Shown piece by piece: positions 48,685-63,903 of a DNA stretch of 64,000 nt. The notes under the pieces are model-generated. The model saw only the letters and a list, made by a program, of their open reading frames with translations, ran no database searches and was not told the origin of the DNA. Every line of letters starts with the position of its first letter. Position 1 is the stretch's first letter. The stretch covers positions 52,787,367 to 52,851,366 of the forward strand of contig NC_084760.1 of assembly GCF_028858725.1 (NCBI RefSeq). Direction: 5' to 3'. A program made the position numbers and the translations under genes. Origin of the DNA: Colius striatus (Eukaryota > Chordata > Aves > Coliiformes > Coliidae).

Positions 48685-49720
48685 GTTTGGATGGGCATAC
48701 ACTTTCCTGGGTGAAAGACTGGTTAGACGGTCAAGTCTAAAGAGCTGTGGTCAATGGAGTTAAATCCAGTCGGCAGCCAGTCATGAGTGGTGTCCCCCAG
48801 GGCTCAGTACTGGGGCCACTCCTGTTTAACATCTTTATTAATGATCTGGATGAGGGGATAGAGTGCACCCTGAGTTAGTTTGCAGATGACACCAAGCTGG
48901 GTGGAAATGTCGATCTGCTTGAGGGTAGGGAAGCTCTACAGAGAAATCTAGATAGGCTGAATGGCTGGGCCAAGGCCAATGCCGTAAGTTTCCATAAGGC
49001 CAAGTGCACGTGGCCCACAACAACTCCCTAGAAAGCTGCCAGGTAGAGAGGGACCTGGGAGTGTTGGTTGATAGCAGCTGAATAGGAGCCAGCAGAGTGC
49101 CCAGGTGGCCAAGAAGGCCAAGGGCATCCCGGCCTGTATCAGGAACAGTGTTGTCAGCAGGAGCAGGGAGGTGACCATTCCCCTCCACTCAGCTTTGGTG
49201 AGGCTGCACCTTGAATACTGTGTCCAGTTTTGGACCCCTCCCTATAAGAAGGACACTGAGGTGCTGGAGAGGATCCAGAAGCAGGCTACCAAGCCAGTAA
49301 AGGATTTGGAGCACATCTCATATGAGGAACGGCTGAGGGATCTGGGGCTGTTTAGCCTGGAGAAAAGAAGGCTCAGGGGAGACCTTATTACTCTCTACAA
49401 CTACCTGAAAGGAAGATGTAGCGAGGCAGGAGTTGTTCTGCTCTCCCTAGTAACAAGCACTAGAACAAGAGGAAATGGCCTCAAGTTGCACCAAGGGAGG
49501 TTCAGGCTGGATATGAGGAGGAATTTCTTTGCTGAAAGGATTGTCAGGCATTGGAACGGGCTGCCCAGGGAGGTGGTGCAGTCATCGTCCCTGGAACTGT
49601 TTAGGAGACAACTGGATGTTGCACTTAGGGAAATGGTCTAGTGGTTGATAGGGATGGGGCAAAGGCTGGACTCGGTGATCTTAAAGGTCTCTTCCAGCTG
49701 AAATAATTCTATGATTCTAT
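48685..49720 (+). repeat. CR1 LINE, longest and best preserved copy
   Basis: About 1 kb, from 'ggatgggcatacactttcctgggtgaaagactgg' to 'ctatgattctataatgatt'. It covers the end of the reverse transcriptase (translated FADDTKLGG after a premature stop) and the ORF2 C terminus. That C terminus is open for 178 codons at 49105-49641 ([16 protein letters not shown]..., [23 protein letters not shown]). The copy is 5' truncated and inactive, but young for a CR1. Confidence 0.96.
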
Positions 49721-50401
49721 AATGATTATGGATTTTAAAAATAAATAATATTAGATATAGGATTTTGTCTGTGGCATCAGTACTTAAGCTACACCTGGAT
49801 GTCATTGACAAACATGCGATTTAACTTGGTAGAGAGTGGAGTGGGAGTGTAAATTAACATGTCTTGAGGGATTGGGTTTATGCATAACAAGACAGCATAG
49901 TTGAAACTTAGATTAATAAGCATTTCTATAAATTCACAATCCATGTCAGCAAATAATAATGTTCTCATCAAAGAACATCTAAGAAGCAAAGATAACAGGT
50001 TTTCTCTGAAAGGCTTTATTTAGAGAGCATTTTTAGAGACGTGAGTCAGATTGTTTGGGCTGTCCTTTCAATCCTCCCAGATATTTTCTCTTTCTAGACA
50101 GCAAATTCTAACTTGAAAACTATTCAGACAGATAGTGAGGAAGTCCATGAAGCTGTTTGTTACAGTCGCTTTCCAAGGCAGAGGGAAGGGAAGCACTATA
50201 TAAAGTGCTCAGTCTTCTTTTCCTTTCAAGAAACTTGATGATGATCATAGAGTAACAAGCATCCAATTATCATATGAAAGATAAAATGGAACATTTTTAA
50301 ACTGAATCGTGCTTCCTGGTGCCACAAGTAACAAACTGGACACTTGTTACTCAATATACTGAAGAGTTCATTTGTTCATTGATGTCCTGAGAAAGATGAA
50401 G
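49721..50401. other. Intergenic DNA between a CR1 and an LTR
   Basis: Unique AT-rich DNA. No gene or repeat is recognised. Confidence 0.75.
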
Positions 50402-51446
50402 TGTCATGGGTTTGTGTGAAACTATTTCTAGTAACAGGGGAGGGGCTGCAATGGTGGCTTCTATAAGAAGTTGCACGAAACTTTCCCTGGCTCTGAGTCA
50501 GATCCACCTCTGTGACTGAGCCAATTCTACTATCACTTTTTAAGGAGGAGCCAGAAGAAGAGGGCTATTCTTTCTAAGGGGTGGTGGAAGGAGTTGGATG
50601 AGAGAGAAGTGACCATGCAGACACCAAGATTGGTATGGGAGGAGGAGGTGTGCCAGAGCAGAGACTCCTCCTGCATCCTGTGGTGATATGGCAGCTGTCC
50701 CCTGCAACCCATGGAGGGTAACAACAAAGCTGAGGTCTACTGGCAGCTCATGGAGGAGCCCAGGGCAGAGGAGGTAACTGTGCCCAGAGGGGCCGTGACT
50801 CTGTGGCGGGGAGACAGTATTGGAGCAGAACGTGCCTGCTGTGACAGAGGAGACCCATGTTGGAGGGGTTTGTGAAGAGCTGCAGCCCTCGGGAAGGACT
50901 CACACTGGAGAGGTTTGTTAAGGACTGTATCTCATAGCAGGGACCCCTCATTCGAGCGGGTAAAGAATGTGAGGAGTCCTCTTCCTCCTCTGAGAAGGAA
51001 AGAGCAGCAAGGACCATTTGAGAGACCATCTGACCACATCTCCCATTCCCTGCCCTGCCTGCACCACTGAGGGGGGAGGAGGTGGAGATACCAGGAGCAG
51101 GGAGCTCAGCCCAGGAAGAAGGGAGAGGTGGGAAAATAAGATCTTAAAGTGCTGGTTGTATTTTTCTCATCATCCTGCTCTAGTTTTGCTTTCTGTCTGT
51201 TCTGTTTCCAGTAGGCAGTAGAAGAAACTGTTCTTACTTTCCTCATTAAGTTGAGTAGTGGAGTCTGTTTTGCCTGGAACTGTAATTGGCAGTGAGCTCT
51301 CCCTGCCCTTGTCTCAATCCACAACATCCTTGGTTATCTCTTCCCCTCCCATCTTACTGGGGCCTCCACCATCCTACAGAAGAATGTGGAGGGGTGAGTG
51401 GGTGGCTGCATGATGCTTCATTGCCAGCTGGGCCTGAACCACAACA
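50402..51446 (+). mobile_element. Long solo LTR of an avian endogenous retrovirus
   Basis: It starts TGTCATGGGTTTGTGTGAAAC and ends ...CTGGGCCTGAACCACAACA, with TG...CA ends and a length of about 1045 bases. The same 5' end restarts at 63904. The central part is purine-rich GC sequence, with 'gtgggaaaataagatcttaaagtgctgg' followed by a T-rich region. No retroviral genes are present. No clear target duplication is seen at these borders, so the 3' border or the insertion site may be altered. Confidence 0.75.
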
Positions 51447-54400
51447 TAAATCTATTCTGGAATGTCATAAATGAGAAGGAAACAATGTCCTGGCCCCACT
51501 GTGAATCAGTGCCAAAACATTCCTTGACAATGGTGAGGCCAAGCTTTACCTTGGAGATAGAAAAAAATACATCAGGATAGACTGAAAGCCTCCAGGAACA
51601 AGTCATGCCTTATTTCATTTCCTGACAAGAAGCCACGGTGAAAACACCCTCAGAATTTGTGTTAATCCTTTCAGCTGCATCCAGGTGGGCTTTTGCCACT
51701 CATGCAGCAGCCAGGGTCTCATTTACCAAAGCTGCCTTGGGAGGACACGACTGGCATTTCTAGTTAAAATCAATGAGCAAAGGCTTCGAATGGGACTGTG
51801 ATACATATCTTCAAGTTTGCTGGCAAGGATGACAATCTGTTTTTCACAGATAGAGTAACTTTTGAGGAAAGAAAAAAAATCTGTGCATATGGATAGAAGC
51901 AGATATTTATATATTGGTTTTGTATGCAGTCACATTTGACATTTGATTTTTCCTCACTTTTATGTAACACTCCTATCTTTCATAAGCAATTACATTTACA
52001 ACAAAAGCAAGTTCAAAGAGAAGCTTTAGCACACTTGTGAGCCCTCTGTCAGACACTTTCAAAAGAAGGGCTTACACTAAAATGAACACCGAGGAACACT
52101 CCTGTGAATATGCTGCCAAGCAACACAAGCAAAAGATGCATGTGCATAGGGCAGCTAATGTCAGCAGTTAATGTATTTCCTATTATTTATTGCCATTTCT
52201 CTACCTAACATTTACTTATTCCATCTTTGGAATACAATGGATGAGCTGATCCAGTGTAGGAAGAAAACTCAAAAACCACTCACAGCAAAACACGTGTGCA
52301 TTGAGTGTGTTTGCCCAGCACAGAGCTGAAGCAAGAGGAGTGACTGCTGCACAACCAGATGCACAGGCAGGATATGACATGAGTACGAGTTAGCATCCGG
52401 CCTGGCCGGGCAGTCCCACATCACCACTTGGCTTGATCTCAAAACTGTGCTGCCTTAACCGGCATTTCTGCTGTATATTTATTTGCACAGTGGAAACTTA
52501 TCCTTCAAAACTTACTATGTCCAAGTAGAAGTAAAGTTTTCCCTGGTCTGTTTATCCTGAGATTCTGAAATGTAAAGAAACAGCTTTGATGTCCTACATG
52601 GAGCATCACTGTAAATGTTTGGCTTTGAAGGAAGAGAAGGAAGCTTTGGCCACACCAAAGGCAGTGTGGTGAGACTGCAAAGGCCTCAAAACGATGCTAA
52701 TGGTCCTTGCCTAAAAAAATGTTGTACTAGCCAGCCCTGACTTTGCTAGTTTATGCCTGCAGATAGAAACTCTTTTAACAGGCCCTGAATACACAGTAGT
52801 CACTCTATGTGTCACTGCAACATGGTGACTGACGATTCTTGGCCAATGCAGACTTTATGTCTGGACAGTATAGGTTATTCACTTTCAATAATAAAAAGAG
52901 GGCAGTATTTGGTTAGTAGAATGTCGCTGGAAAAAGAAGGAAACATGGTCATTGCCTTGTAAAGAACCTTTTTGTGGTCAGCCAAAGACACCATGTGTCC
53001 ATCTCAGCCATCTGGGCATAACCAGCTAAAATCTCACTGAGGGCTACTGCACAGGTAGTGTGCAGATCAGGCAAATTCCACAGGACCTTCGATCTCCGAT
53101 TTAATAAACAACCAAAAAAAAGGATAGGGGAAATTATTACTGGTTGTAACACATTCTTACATGTTGTAACTCATTATTTGTAGTAAATAACAGTACATTG
53201 GGCTGAGCCCAAGGCTGGGTAATGAGTAAGGCTGGGTACAGTTTTGCTTCTGTACAAAATTGTTCTCTTAAAGTTCCATTGCACTACATCACTGCTGTAT
53301 GACAGTGTTAACACAAATAAAAGGAGGAAGATTATAATGAGGATTGTTCAGAACCGTTGGGAATGAACCCTGCTGTCCCCAAGGTAAGAGGTGCCCCTCA
53401 CTTAGAAGGATTAAGAGGGAAAGAGACTGAGAGAAAAATAGCAGATGTGGGTACAAATCATAATGAAAAAAATCAGAGTTAATTCTGGGCTTCACTGAAC
53501 TGAACTGAGGGTTTGTATTTCAGTTTAAAATAAATGCTTTGGTGAGAAGGTGCTGAGCTGGCTTTGTGGGTAGAGTACCATGCTAGGACTTGGGTTTTTG
53601 TCCCATCCTTACCCAGATCTCTTGCATTACACTGGACAACATGAAACCTTTCCTACAACTCAGATCTCTGTAAGGCTTTTTCTCTGCTTCCCAGTCCTGC
53701 TGTGGTAACAAGTCCACTGCTGAAGAAAAGATGTTCAACAGGTGGTAGTGAAGGTCAGGTAAGAATAGACACAATCACCAGCAAACCAGTTGTGTGGCAG
53801 TCTCTGAATTTTTATTCACGTTTCCTTAGGTGAGTACAGATCCACAGTGACTATGCATTAAACATGCTATGCTTTGTTTGGTTTGGTCGGGAGACCAGTG
53901 CTCTTGAAGAGAAGACTGACATGAAAAGGCCCATAGCTTGAAGCAACAAAAGCACTGCTGCAGCTGTCAGCGCTGCAGCCTGATGCACGTACGAGGCTGA
54001 GCAGGCACGCCAGCAAAACTGCACACAGGGCGTGAAAGAACTGTGAGGAACCCAGGTGTCTCCTGCCATCAGTGAAGCCATGTCCCTCTCTGGTTTCAAA
54101 GGGAGCAGGATGTCTGGTGTAGACGACAGCAAATGGAAAACCATTATGCATCAAAACAGGCACCTGACAGTGAGACACTGTATGCAGCAGTTCATTGTTC
54201 CTAACCACAAACAGCCAGGGAAATAAAGCTCCTCTTGGCGACTATGCTTTGAAACATCAGCAACAACCAACATGGGAAAAGGTCGGTGTGTTTAGCTGAA
54301 AATGATTGGCATCCAAATGAATATTTTGCATCCAGCATGCACTGAATAGCAAGGTAAAACTTTCATTGAGCTCAAGAGCGTGGCTACATGAGAAGGATCG

Positions 54401-54558
54401 ATCTGTGCTTCACAACAATTAGCATTGCTCTCCCCCTGCTCTGCACCTCCTGTTTGTTGTCAGGCCCTCTTCACCTTTCAAATACATGACTGGTGCAGGT
54501 GGCTCAGAGAAGTAATTTTTACCTCGCATGTCTTCGACTGTTTCTCCCAATGCTTCTT
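51447..54558. other. Intergenic DNA and probable TRAPPC3L 3' UTR (minus)
   Basis: No gene of its own. The right-hand part (53811-54558) probably holds the 3' UTR of TRAPPC3L, read leftward, with an AATAAA on minus at 53811-53816. Two overlapping minus frames (53851-54208) have no domain signatures and lie inside this likely UTR. The rest is unique DNA. Confidence 0.6.
53811..53816 (-). terminator. TRAPPC3L: Candidate TRAPPC3L polyadenylation signal
   Basis: AATAAA on minus, about 740 bases after the TRAPPC3L stop codon. Another hexamer (54562-54567) sits within the last codons themselves and is too early to be the main signal. Confidence 0.35.
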
Positions 54559-57182
<2,624 letters not shown>

Positions 57183-57722
57183 ATGGATGGTTTCCAAACA
57201 GTCCTGAAATTCTTTATGCACCGCAAGACCGCTATAGGTTACAGTTTTATGGCGCTGCTGACAATGGGAGGCGAGCGTGTGTTTTCTCTTGTTGCTTTCA
57301 GATGCCCGTGCAGCAATGAAAACTTCAGGTACGGTTTGGTATTTCTCTTCTCACCAGCTTTTGTTTTGCTAGTTATTGGATATTTCTTGAACAGCAGGAC
57401 CTGGAAACTCTTTACAGGCTGCTGGGTGAACCCCAGAAAAATATTCCCCAAAGGGAATATCTGCCATTTTTTTTACGTCCTCATACAAATCACTTTAAAC
57501 GCTCTGATAGCCCCAGTGATGTGGCTTTCTGTGGCTTTGCTCAACGGGACTTTTTATGAATGTGCCATGAGTGGCCTGAAAAATCCTGCCTACTTACATG
57601 CAATTTGCCACAGCAAATCTGCAACATGCTTTGAAGAGCTGCACAAGGTGGCCTGTGACAAAAGCTCTATGCCCTTTTCAGAGAGTGACGAACTGAAACG
57701 AACTCTTCAAGCACAGTCCCAG
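57183..57722 (+). CDS. CALHM5: CALHM5 exon 1 (residues 1-180)
   Basis: Starts at MDGFQTVLKF. Three hydrophobic helices lie at about 17-37, 49-69 and 101-121. Cys41, Cys43 and Cys127, with later extracellular cysteines, fit the family disulfides. NGT at 121-123 is a possible N-glycosylation site. The donor CAG|GTAAGA follows QAQSQ, phase 0, at the same place as in CALHM6. Confidence 0.96.
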
Positions 57723-60700
57723 GTAAGAAAAACAAATAAAGAGCACTCTGCAGTGTGTACTGCCAGGGTGATTTATCTGTAGAAGATCCTGATAACACTG
57801 TTGGTTGCATATGAAATTTTGGCATGATGCAGCCTTGCAACAAACAACTGATTCATCTTTCAGTTCAGCTTGAGCTGTGCCAAATTTCCTGGGGGGGCGC
57901 ACCGATGGCAGGATCAATAAGGCCAGATAGATAAATCTTTCTTCCTGAATGAAGACTGCTCTAAAGGCAAAGAACTACTGGATTGTTTGGGAGGCTGAAT
58001 TAGCAGAGGTCTGTCCTAATTAAAAAACTTTGTACCACTCTCTACTGTTTCATACCATCATGATAACTGTAATGAAACCTTAGGCCACTAACAGTAGGAA
58101 AACAAAGTCTGTGGCGGATTTGTGACTGCTTACATAATGTATTTCTGTTTGTGTTCCTCGCATTCACAATGCCAGATGGGGAAAGCATGTTTTTGTCCTG
58201 CTTGGAGGAAAGAAGAAATGCTAAAATATAACAAGCAGAACATGCAAAGATAGATTGTGTTACATTTTACTTGATTCATGTGGTACAGTTCTGCTCACTG
58301 CCTTGTAACAAACATAAATTCAGAGATAAAAAAAGAAAAACAAAGGGGGAAAAAACAAAGTTACAAAAAATGATGGAAAGACGGTTGTCAGCAGGAAGGA
58401 AAAACACTCTGTGGAGCCCATTGTGTCCATCTGGAACCATTTCCTCCCCAAGAGCCAGTTTTATCTCCAAGTCCTCATGCAAATAGGAATGGGACGCAGT
58501 CAAATCCTGTGCTGCAGACAAAGCAATTTTTTTTGAGAGAGTTTTAGAAGAAAGCAACAAATAGTGCTTAAGTTCTATGTATAGGAAACAGTGCAAAATG
58601 AGTGACTTGATTTATAGCATGAGAATACGTGGGATCATTCTCCAGGCTGCAAGAAAGTGAAAAGGTGCTAAAACCAGCACTTTCTCAAATATCCACGGAA
58701 ATCATCAGTCAGTACAAAGTAACTGGAAAAAGAAAAGAAAGCAAAGCTATTCTTCCACACCCATCCCTAAGAATAATTGTTTGTCAAGATTCTCTGTTTC
58801 ACATAAATCCCCTGAGGAAGCTTCCTCTGTTCCCTCAGCTAAACACAGATTTTTAGCAGCAGTTATTTTTTAAAACATCACTATTTCACGTGAGAAAAGT
58901 CGCAGCTCTCCTATCAAACCCCAATAAGGCACAGGACACCAGCTCCTATGGGTCTGTGAAACCTAGAAGATTTGTTTCACACCACAATTTTTTCCACTGT
59001 TTGAAAAATATGTATTTTTTTGCAAATGTTACACATTGGAGTGGAGTAGATGAGGAAAACTATTGTCTAGGCCAGTAGTACTAGGCAGGAACAAATTGTG
59101 GTGATGAACAAACTGTGCTCACACCTCTGCTCTCCTTAGAGGAGAACATCCTACAACAACAATTTCAAGCATATTTTTCCACCCTCAGCCCTTGCTCTAA
59201 TCCTGGAACACCTTTTCCTTTTAATATGTCCTTAATGGAATTTGGTCAAACTTTCAAGTTCCTACAAAAAAAAAAAAAAAGCATGATTGGAGTGATGCTC
59301 AAAAAGCGTACTTCAGCAAAAATAAAGTTCTCTGAAAATGCAGCAACTATCAGTGTGTAGATGAATTGGGCTCTATTCCAGTGCCAACAGAGATGTGCCA
59401 ATGCACAGGCTATTTCTTCTTTCACATGCCCTCTCCTCCCAGCATTCTCATAGGTCTGGGCAAGAAGGTAATTTTAAACCAGTATTGGCATTAAAAATGA
59501 TTTTCTACTACAAAGGGCTGATTCATCAAAGTCACAAAAAGTTCACAAGAATGGTGTTGATCTCAGTGAATCTCCTCGTAAAAGAACTGGAGAACATTTT
59601 TAAAAATTAAAATAATCTTTTATATTCCTATTAGCTAATTAATACTGTTGCTGGCTTGTCTGTTTGGGGTTTTTTTAAATTAAGGAGAAGTCTGAAAACA
59701 ACACATCTAAAAATAGCCACAGTTTAAAAGGTTGACTGATCTGGGACAAAAGTTACTTCCCTTTTTGGTTTCATAGGGTGTACAATTCAGAATCTTACTC
59801 ATAAATCTTGTTGGGTAATTTTATTTAACACTTTCAGGAGACAGAAAACCATTTACCATTTAGTGATCATGATATTTTATTCTCCCTAACACTTTTCCCT
59901 CTGTGTGACAGAATTTGGTGAGTAATTCCAATACACCACATGAGAGTTTTGCAAAAAACTCTTATTAATTTTCTCTCTAAATTACCTAGCTGCTCCTCCT
60001 GCTCTCAGGTCAGCTCTGTTTTCTGTGTAGCTGTATATTATTTGATTGGTCATTTAGACCTCCCTTAGATTTTTCTTCATGCACAATCTTGTAGTTGAGG
60101 TCTGATTTGAGATTATCTGTCCCTGAAGCTGGCACTGCCACTGGGCTGGACGTGCCTCTTCAGTTGTTCACAGAATCACAGAATGGTATGAGTTGGAAGT
60201 GATCTCCAGAGATCATCCAGTCCAACCATCCTGCTAAAGCAGGTTCACCTCAATCAGGTCACACAGTAACACATCCAGGTAGGTTTTGAAAACCTCCAGA
60301 GAAGGAGATTCCACATCCCTCCTGTGCCAGGGCTGCCTCATCCTCACAGTAAAGTTTTTCTTTATATTTAAGTGGAACTTTTTGTGTTCCAGCTCATGTC
60401 CATTACCCCTTGTCCTGTCACTTGATACAACAGAAAAACATATTGCCCCATCCTCTTGACATACACCTTTTAAATACTTGTCTTGTGTTAATGAGGTCCA
60501 CCCTCAGTCTCCTCTTCTCCAGGCTAAGGGGGAGTGTGCAGCCAGACTCTAGTATAAGACATTTTTTCCCAAGCATTTTACATTCCACTGTAAGAATCAA
60601 GGAGCTTTCGCAAAGCCTCAATCATGACACCTTCTGCTTCCCTTTGGTCTCCACAGAGACATCCCATTAACAGGAATGCCAGCTGGGCTGACTGGCCTGC

Positions 60701-61218
60701 AGGCAGGTCCCGAGAGGGGCAGTGGGCCCTCTGTACAAAGCACAGGTGTTGTGTTGGACACTCTTCATTTAAGGAGCATTTGCACTTGAACTTTTTTAAC
60801 CTGAAACCCATTTGGTTTGTTTTCCCAGATTTTAGGCTGGTGTGTGATCATGACTACAGCTCTTCTCTCCCTGCTAGCCACTTGCTGTGCTAGCTGCCAG
60901 TCGAAAGTCAGCCACCTCCAGCTGATGTTCTGGAGGGTGTACACGGAGAAGGAGAAGGAGCAGCTGGAGGAGGTTTTCCAGGTGTATGCCAGCAAGCTGA
61001 GTGAGCGAAACCTGAAGTGCTTTTTTGAGAACAAGGAACCAGAAGAATTTCCCATGCCGGCGTTCCAGGCGTGGGAAGATGCTTCCCAGCTCTACTCTTT
61101 CAGCAGTAGCAAACAACATTATAGCACAATTCACAGGCTAATTGAAGAAGGCCGGAAAGAAATCAAAGGGGAAAGAGACACGATGCTGGACTTTGTAGAT
61201 GGAAGCGAAATACCATAG
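57183..61218 (+). CDS. CALHM5: CALHM5, calcium homeostasis modulator 5 (FAM26E; spliced span, 2 exons)
   Basis: A large-pore CALHM channel family member whose physiological role is poorly known. Exons 57183-57722 and 60829-61218 join to 930 nt: 309 residues plus TAG, the same length as human CALHM5 as I recall. Diagnostic stretches are VLKFFMHRKTAIGYSFMALL, CPC at 41-43, GLVFLFSPAF, LFTGCWVNPRKIFPKG, APVMWLSVALLNGTFYECAMSG, QSQILGWC, LSERNLKCFFENK and KQHYSTIHRL. It is a tandem paralogue of CALHM6. It appears intact and is probably nested antisense within TRAPPC3L. Confidence 0.95.
57723..60828 (+). other. CALHM5 intron (3.1 kb)
   Basis: A phase-0 GT-AG intron. It contains a reversed CR1 segment (60170-60528) and an A15-type run near 59266-59280. 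Otherwise it is unique DNA, and no TRAPPC3L 5' exon was recognised on minus. Confidence 0.85.
60170..60528 (-). repeat. CR1 LINE 3' segment in CALHM5 intron, reverse orientation
   Basis: 'acagaatcacagaatggtatgagttggaagtgatct...agatcatccagtccaacc', then 'gcaggttcacctcaatcaggtcacacagtaac', ending near 'cagtctcctcttctccaggcta'. It is about 300 bases upstream of exon 2. Confidence 0.93.
60829..61218 (+). CDS. CALHM5: CALHM5 exon 2 (residues 181-309)
   Basis: The acceptor 'tgttttcccag' ends at 60828. The frame begins ILGWCVIMTTALLSLLATCC (helix 4), then KVSHLQLMFWRVYTEKEKEQLEE, KLSERNLKCFFENKEPEEFP, DASQLYSFSSSKQHYSTIHRL, and ends at TAG 61216-61218. Confidence 0.96.
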   Translation: MLGWCVIMTTALLSLLATCCASCQSKVSHLQLMFWRVYTEKEKEQLEEVFQVYASKLSERNLKCFFENKEPEEFPMPAFQAWEDASQLYSFSSSKQHYSTIHRLIEEGRKEIKGERDTMLDFVDGSEIP

Positions 61219-62051
61219 ACGAAGTGTGAGGTTTTTCCTGTCTTGTTAATGTAACATACTTCTAGCTAGTTTCATCTCTGTATATTTTCACAATGGGCTC
61301 TTTCTTCTTCATCACATTTCCTCACAGTTACAAACTTGCTCCAAAAGGATGGAATTAATTTATTTCCTTACACAATTGAAAAGGCTGCAGTCCTCCATGG
61401 CACCTAGAGTTCATGCTCTACTAATGTCATGGGCTCTGGGTCAAGAGCTGACAGCAAAAAGAGATAAATAATGACTTCTACAAAAACCTTTTAACAATAT
61501 CCCATGTAAAAGGCACTATATTGTGCTCATCTCACGTAAATCAAGAGATGGTCATAAAGTAACACCACTTAAAAGGTGTGAATGTAATAGCAGAAGATGT
61601 GTGTGGCTTTCTAACAGCCCACTGAAAGTAAAAGTTTTGCTTCTAGGTCATTCCCAAGCCATTGGTAGATACAGCTTTGCTTTGGAACACCAGTGGACAC
61701 TCGAGGCATACTGGTGTCTTTGGACTCCTGTGTCATCTAGAATGCCATGGATGGTCACAGTAATCAGCTCTAGTCCTTTAGTCTGCCCGAAACATGGGGC
61801 CACGATCTCCACTGACAGTGAGGTGACAGGTAATTCTTTAGACAAATCTTGCAGCCAAAGTATATTCCAAGAACGTGAAATTACCAAACGGTTCAGCAGT
61901 TTTGTGCTTTTCTTAAGAAAGAAACCCCTATATTGAAATATAAACAGTTGTTCTTAGTGCTTTATTACAGTAACAAAAAATCATCACTGGTATCTTGCCT
62001 CTGTAGAGTACTTGGTATTATCTTCTTGCACTGGGAAGTTGTTTGTATAGG
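61219..62051. other. CALHM5 3' UTR and flank
   Basis: No further coding exon is recognised. No perfect AATAAA was found close to the stop, only variants such as 'gataaataatg' near 61460. Open frames at 61523-61936 (plus) and 61648-61887 (minus) show no known domain. Confidence 0.6.
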
Positions 62052-62633
62052 TGTGACAACTTCACCCCAGCTGGCAACGGAGCACCATGCAGCTGCTTGC
62101 TCACTCCTCCCCCTCCCAGTGGGATGGGGAGGAGAATCAGAAAAAAGCTCTGTAAAACTTGTAGGCTGAGATAAGAATGGTTTAATAACTGAAATGAAAT
62201 AAAATATAACAACAACAATAATAATGAAATATAATAATACTAATGAAAATGAATACAACAAAAAATATATTAAAACAAACCAAAGGAAAGGCAAGTGCTG
62301 CCCAATGCAATTGCTCATCAACTGCCTGATCGATGCCACTCCTCCCCACCACTCTCCCCAGTTTCTATAGTGCACATGACATCCTATGGTGTGGAATAGC
62401 CCTTTGGCTAGTTGGGGTCAGCTGTCCTGGCCATGCTCTCTCCAGCTTCTTATGCACCTCCTCGCTGGCAGAACATGAGAAACTGAGAAGCCCTTGACTT
62501 TAGGAAAAGCACTACTTAGCAACAGGCAAAACATCAGTGTGTTATCAACATTCTTCTCATAGTAAATCCAAACCAGAGCCCTGTACCACCTACTGGGAGG
62601 AAAATTAACTCTATCCCAGCCAAAACCAGGACA
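62052..62633 (+). mobile_element. Solo LTR (ERVL-like) downstream of CALHM5
   Basis: Begins TGTGACAACTTCACCCCAGC and ends ...CAGCCAAAACCAGGACA. The flanks ATAGG (62047-62051) and ATGGG (62634-62638) could be a 5-bp target duplication with one change. It carries 'ggctgagataagaatggtttaataactgaaatgaaataaa'. It is the same subfamily as 54850-55417 and more distantly related to 27831-28386. No retroviral genes are present. Confidence 0.88.
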
Positions 62634-63903
62634 ATGGGTACAAAGCTCCTGTTTTGGGTGGGTTTTGGGCACCGAGTGCAGCCTGTAGAGCTCTGTAATA
62701 TTGTTTGTACTGGGCCTTCAACCAGTGTACAACACGGGGCCTGAAAAGAAATCCTACACTTTAAGACAAGAAATATTTTTGCAGCAGGCTGATTTTCATT
62801 TTTCTTAACATCATAAGAAACTGAAGCATCTGGAGCAAGAGGAACCAGTAGACAATGCAGGTGAGAGACTGCACCATCAGTGTTTCCAACAAATCTGTCT
62901 CACCCCAGAGCCTCGAGCTCTACCTCACCCACTTGGAATTCACCGTTGCTCTCACATAGAATGTCCAGACTCTTTGCAAAAACTGTATAGAAGAAGAACA
63001 AAGTTTCTGCCAAGTTTCTTTCCCTGGGGTGACTGGGTAGGCTTTTAACAGAATTTTACTGCCAGTCTCCCTGAGTCTGCAGAGAAACATATTTTTGCCC
63101 TGCTTGAAACAGGCTTTTATCAACAAACCAGGGTTACTGACTGAGACAAACTTCCCTACTCAAAGCTGTCTTTTTACATCCTTCGTCACTGGTACCACAA
63201 AAAACCCAAAGCAAGTAGGGATGAAAAGGGGAAGACACTAAGTAGGTTAATGAGATGATCAAAGAACGTGGGAAACTAGTGGGCTGATGTAAGGATGGGA
63301 TCTCTATTGAGCTCTCTATAAGAGCTGGGATACAGAGGCAAAAGTATAGTTAGCAGAGGGAAACTGGGAGGACAGAGGGATCTCACTTTGGGCTTTTAGC
63401 ATCCACTTTTTCCTTGGGAGGAAACTCAAAACTCTGCATCTGAGTAGCCAAAATAATCTGAAACAGGCCTGGCCTTCTCCTTTATTGCAGAGCAGCAAAA
63501 CCACAGTGCATTCTCTTCTCCTCATGCTTATCCTGCTTCATGTTCACAGGGGAGTTATGTTGAGAATGTCTCTACCTCCAAGAGCAGCTGCTGAACACTT
63601 AGTACTGCACTGTGTGCCTGGTAGGAGTCTATCACTGACCCTCATTCTCAGGGCTGGATTACTCTGTGTTGTTTTACGAAATGACTGTGACTTAATGCAG
63701 TTGCTATGTGGATGCTGGAATACTTCTATAAAAACAGACAAAAATAAAAGCTACTCTGACCCTATGTTTTCAACTGGAAACTGGTTTTGGAAAATTTAAC
63801 TTTTTCCTTCAAGCAGCTTTTGCAAAAGCTGTTTTGTATCAACATTGCCCCTGAATGAAAGTTTGGTATCTTGGAAGCAGGTAAAGACTATTGTCAACAC
63901 TAT
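62634..63903. other. Intergenic (or TRAPPC3L intron) DNA
   Basis: No recognisable exon on either strand. I specifically looked on minus for the Bet3 N-terminal motifs (RLIEDFLAR-like) and saw none. No CALHM4-like exon is present. Confidence 0.65.

Noticed and set aside
50533-51606. Several short frames on both strands
   Set aside because: They fall in or next to the non-coding LTR at 50402-51446 and have no retroviral protein motifs.
53851-54208. Overlapping minus frames of 97 and 113 codons next to the TRAPPC3L last exon
   Set aside because: They lie downstream of the TRAPPC3L stop in its likely 3' UTR and show no family features.
58276-58596. 106-codon minus frame in the CALHM5 intron, considered as the missing TRAPPC3L exon 3
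   Set aside because: The HEDLEIKLALG segment only superficially recalls the Bet3 RLIEDFLAR motif; no matching splice sites or flanking motif residues.
61523-61936. 137-codon plus frame and 79-codon minus frame downstream of CALHM5
   Set aside because: Tested as CALHM4 exon or transposon; neither CPC nor FYEC motifs nor transposase motifs are present.
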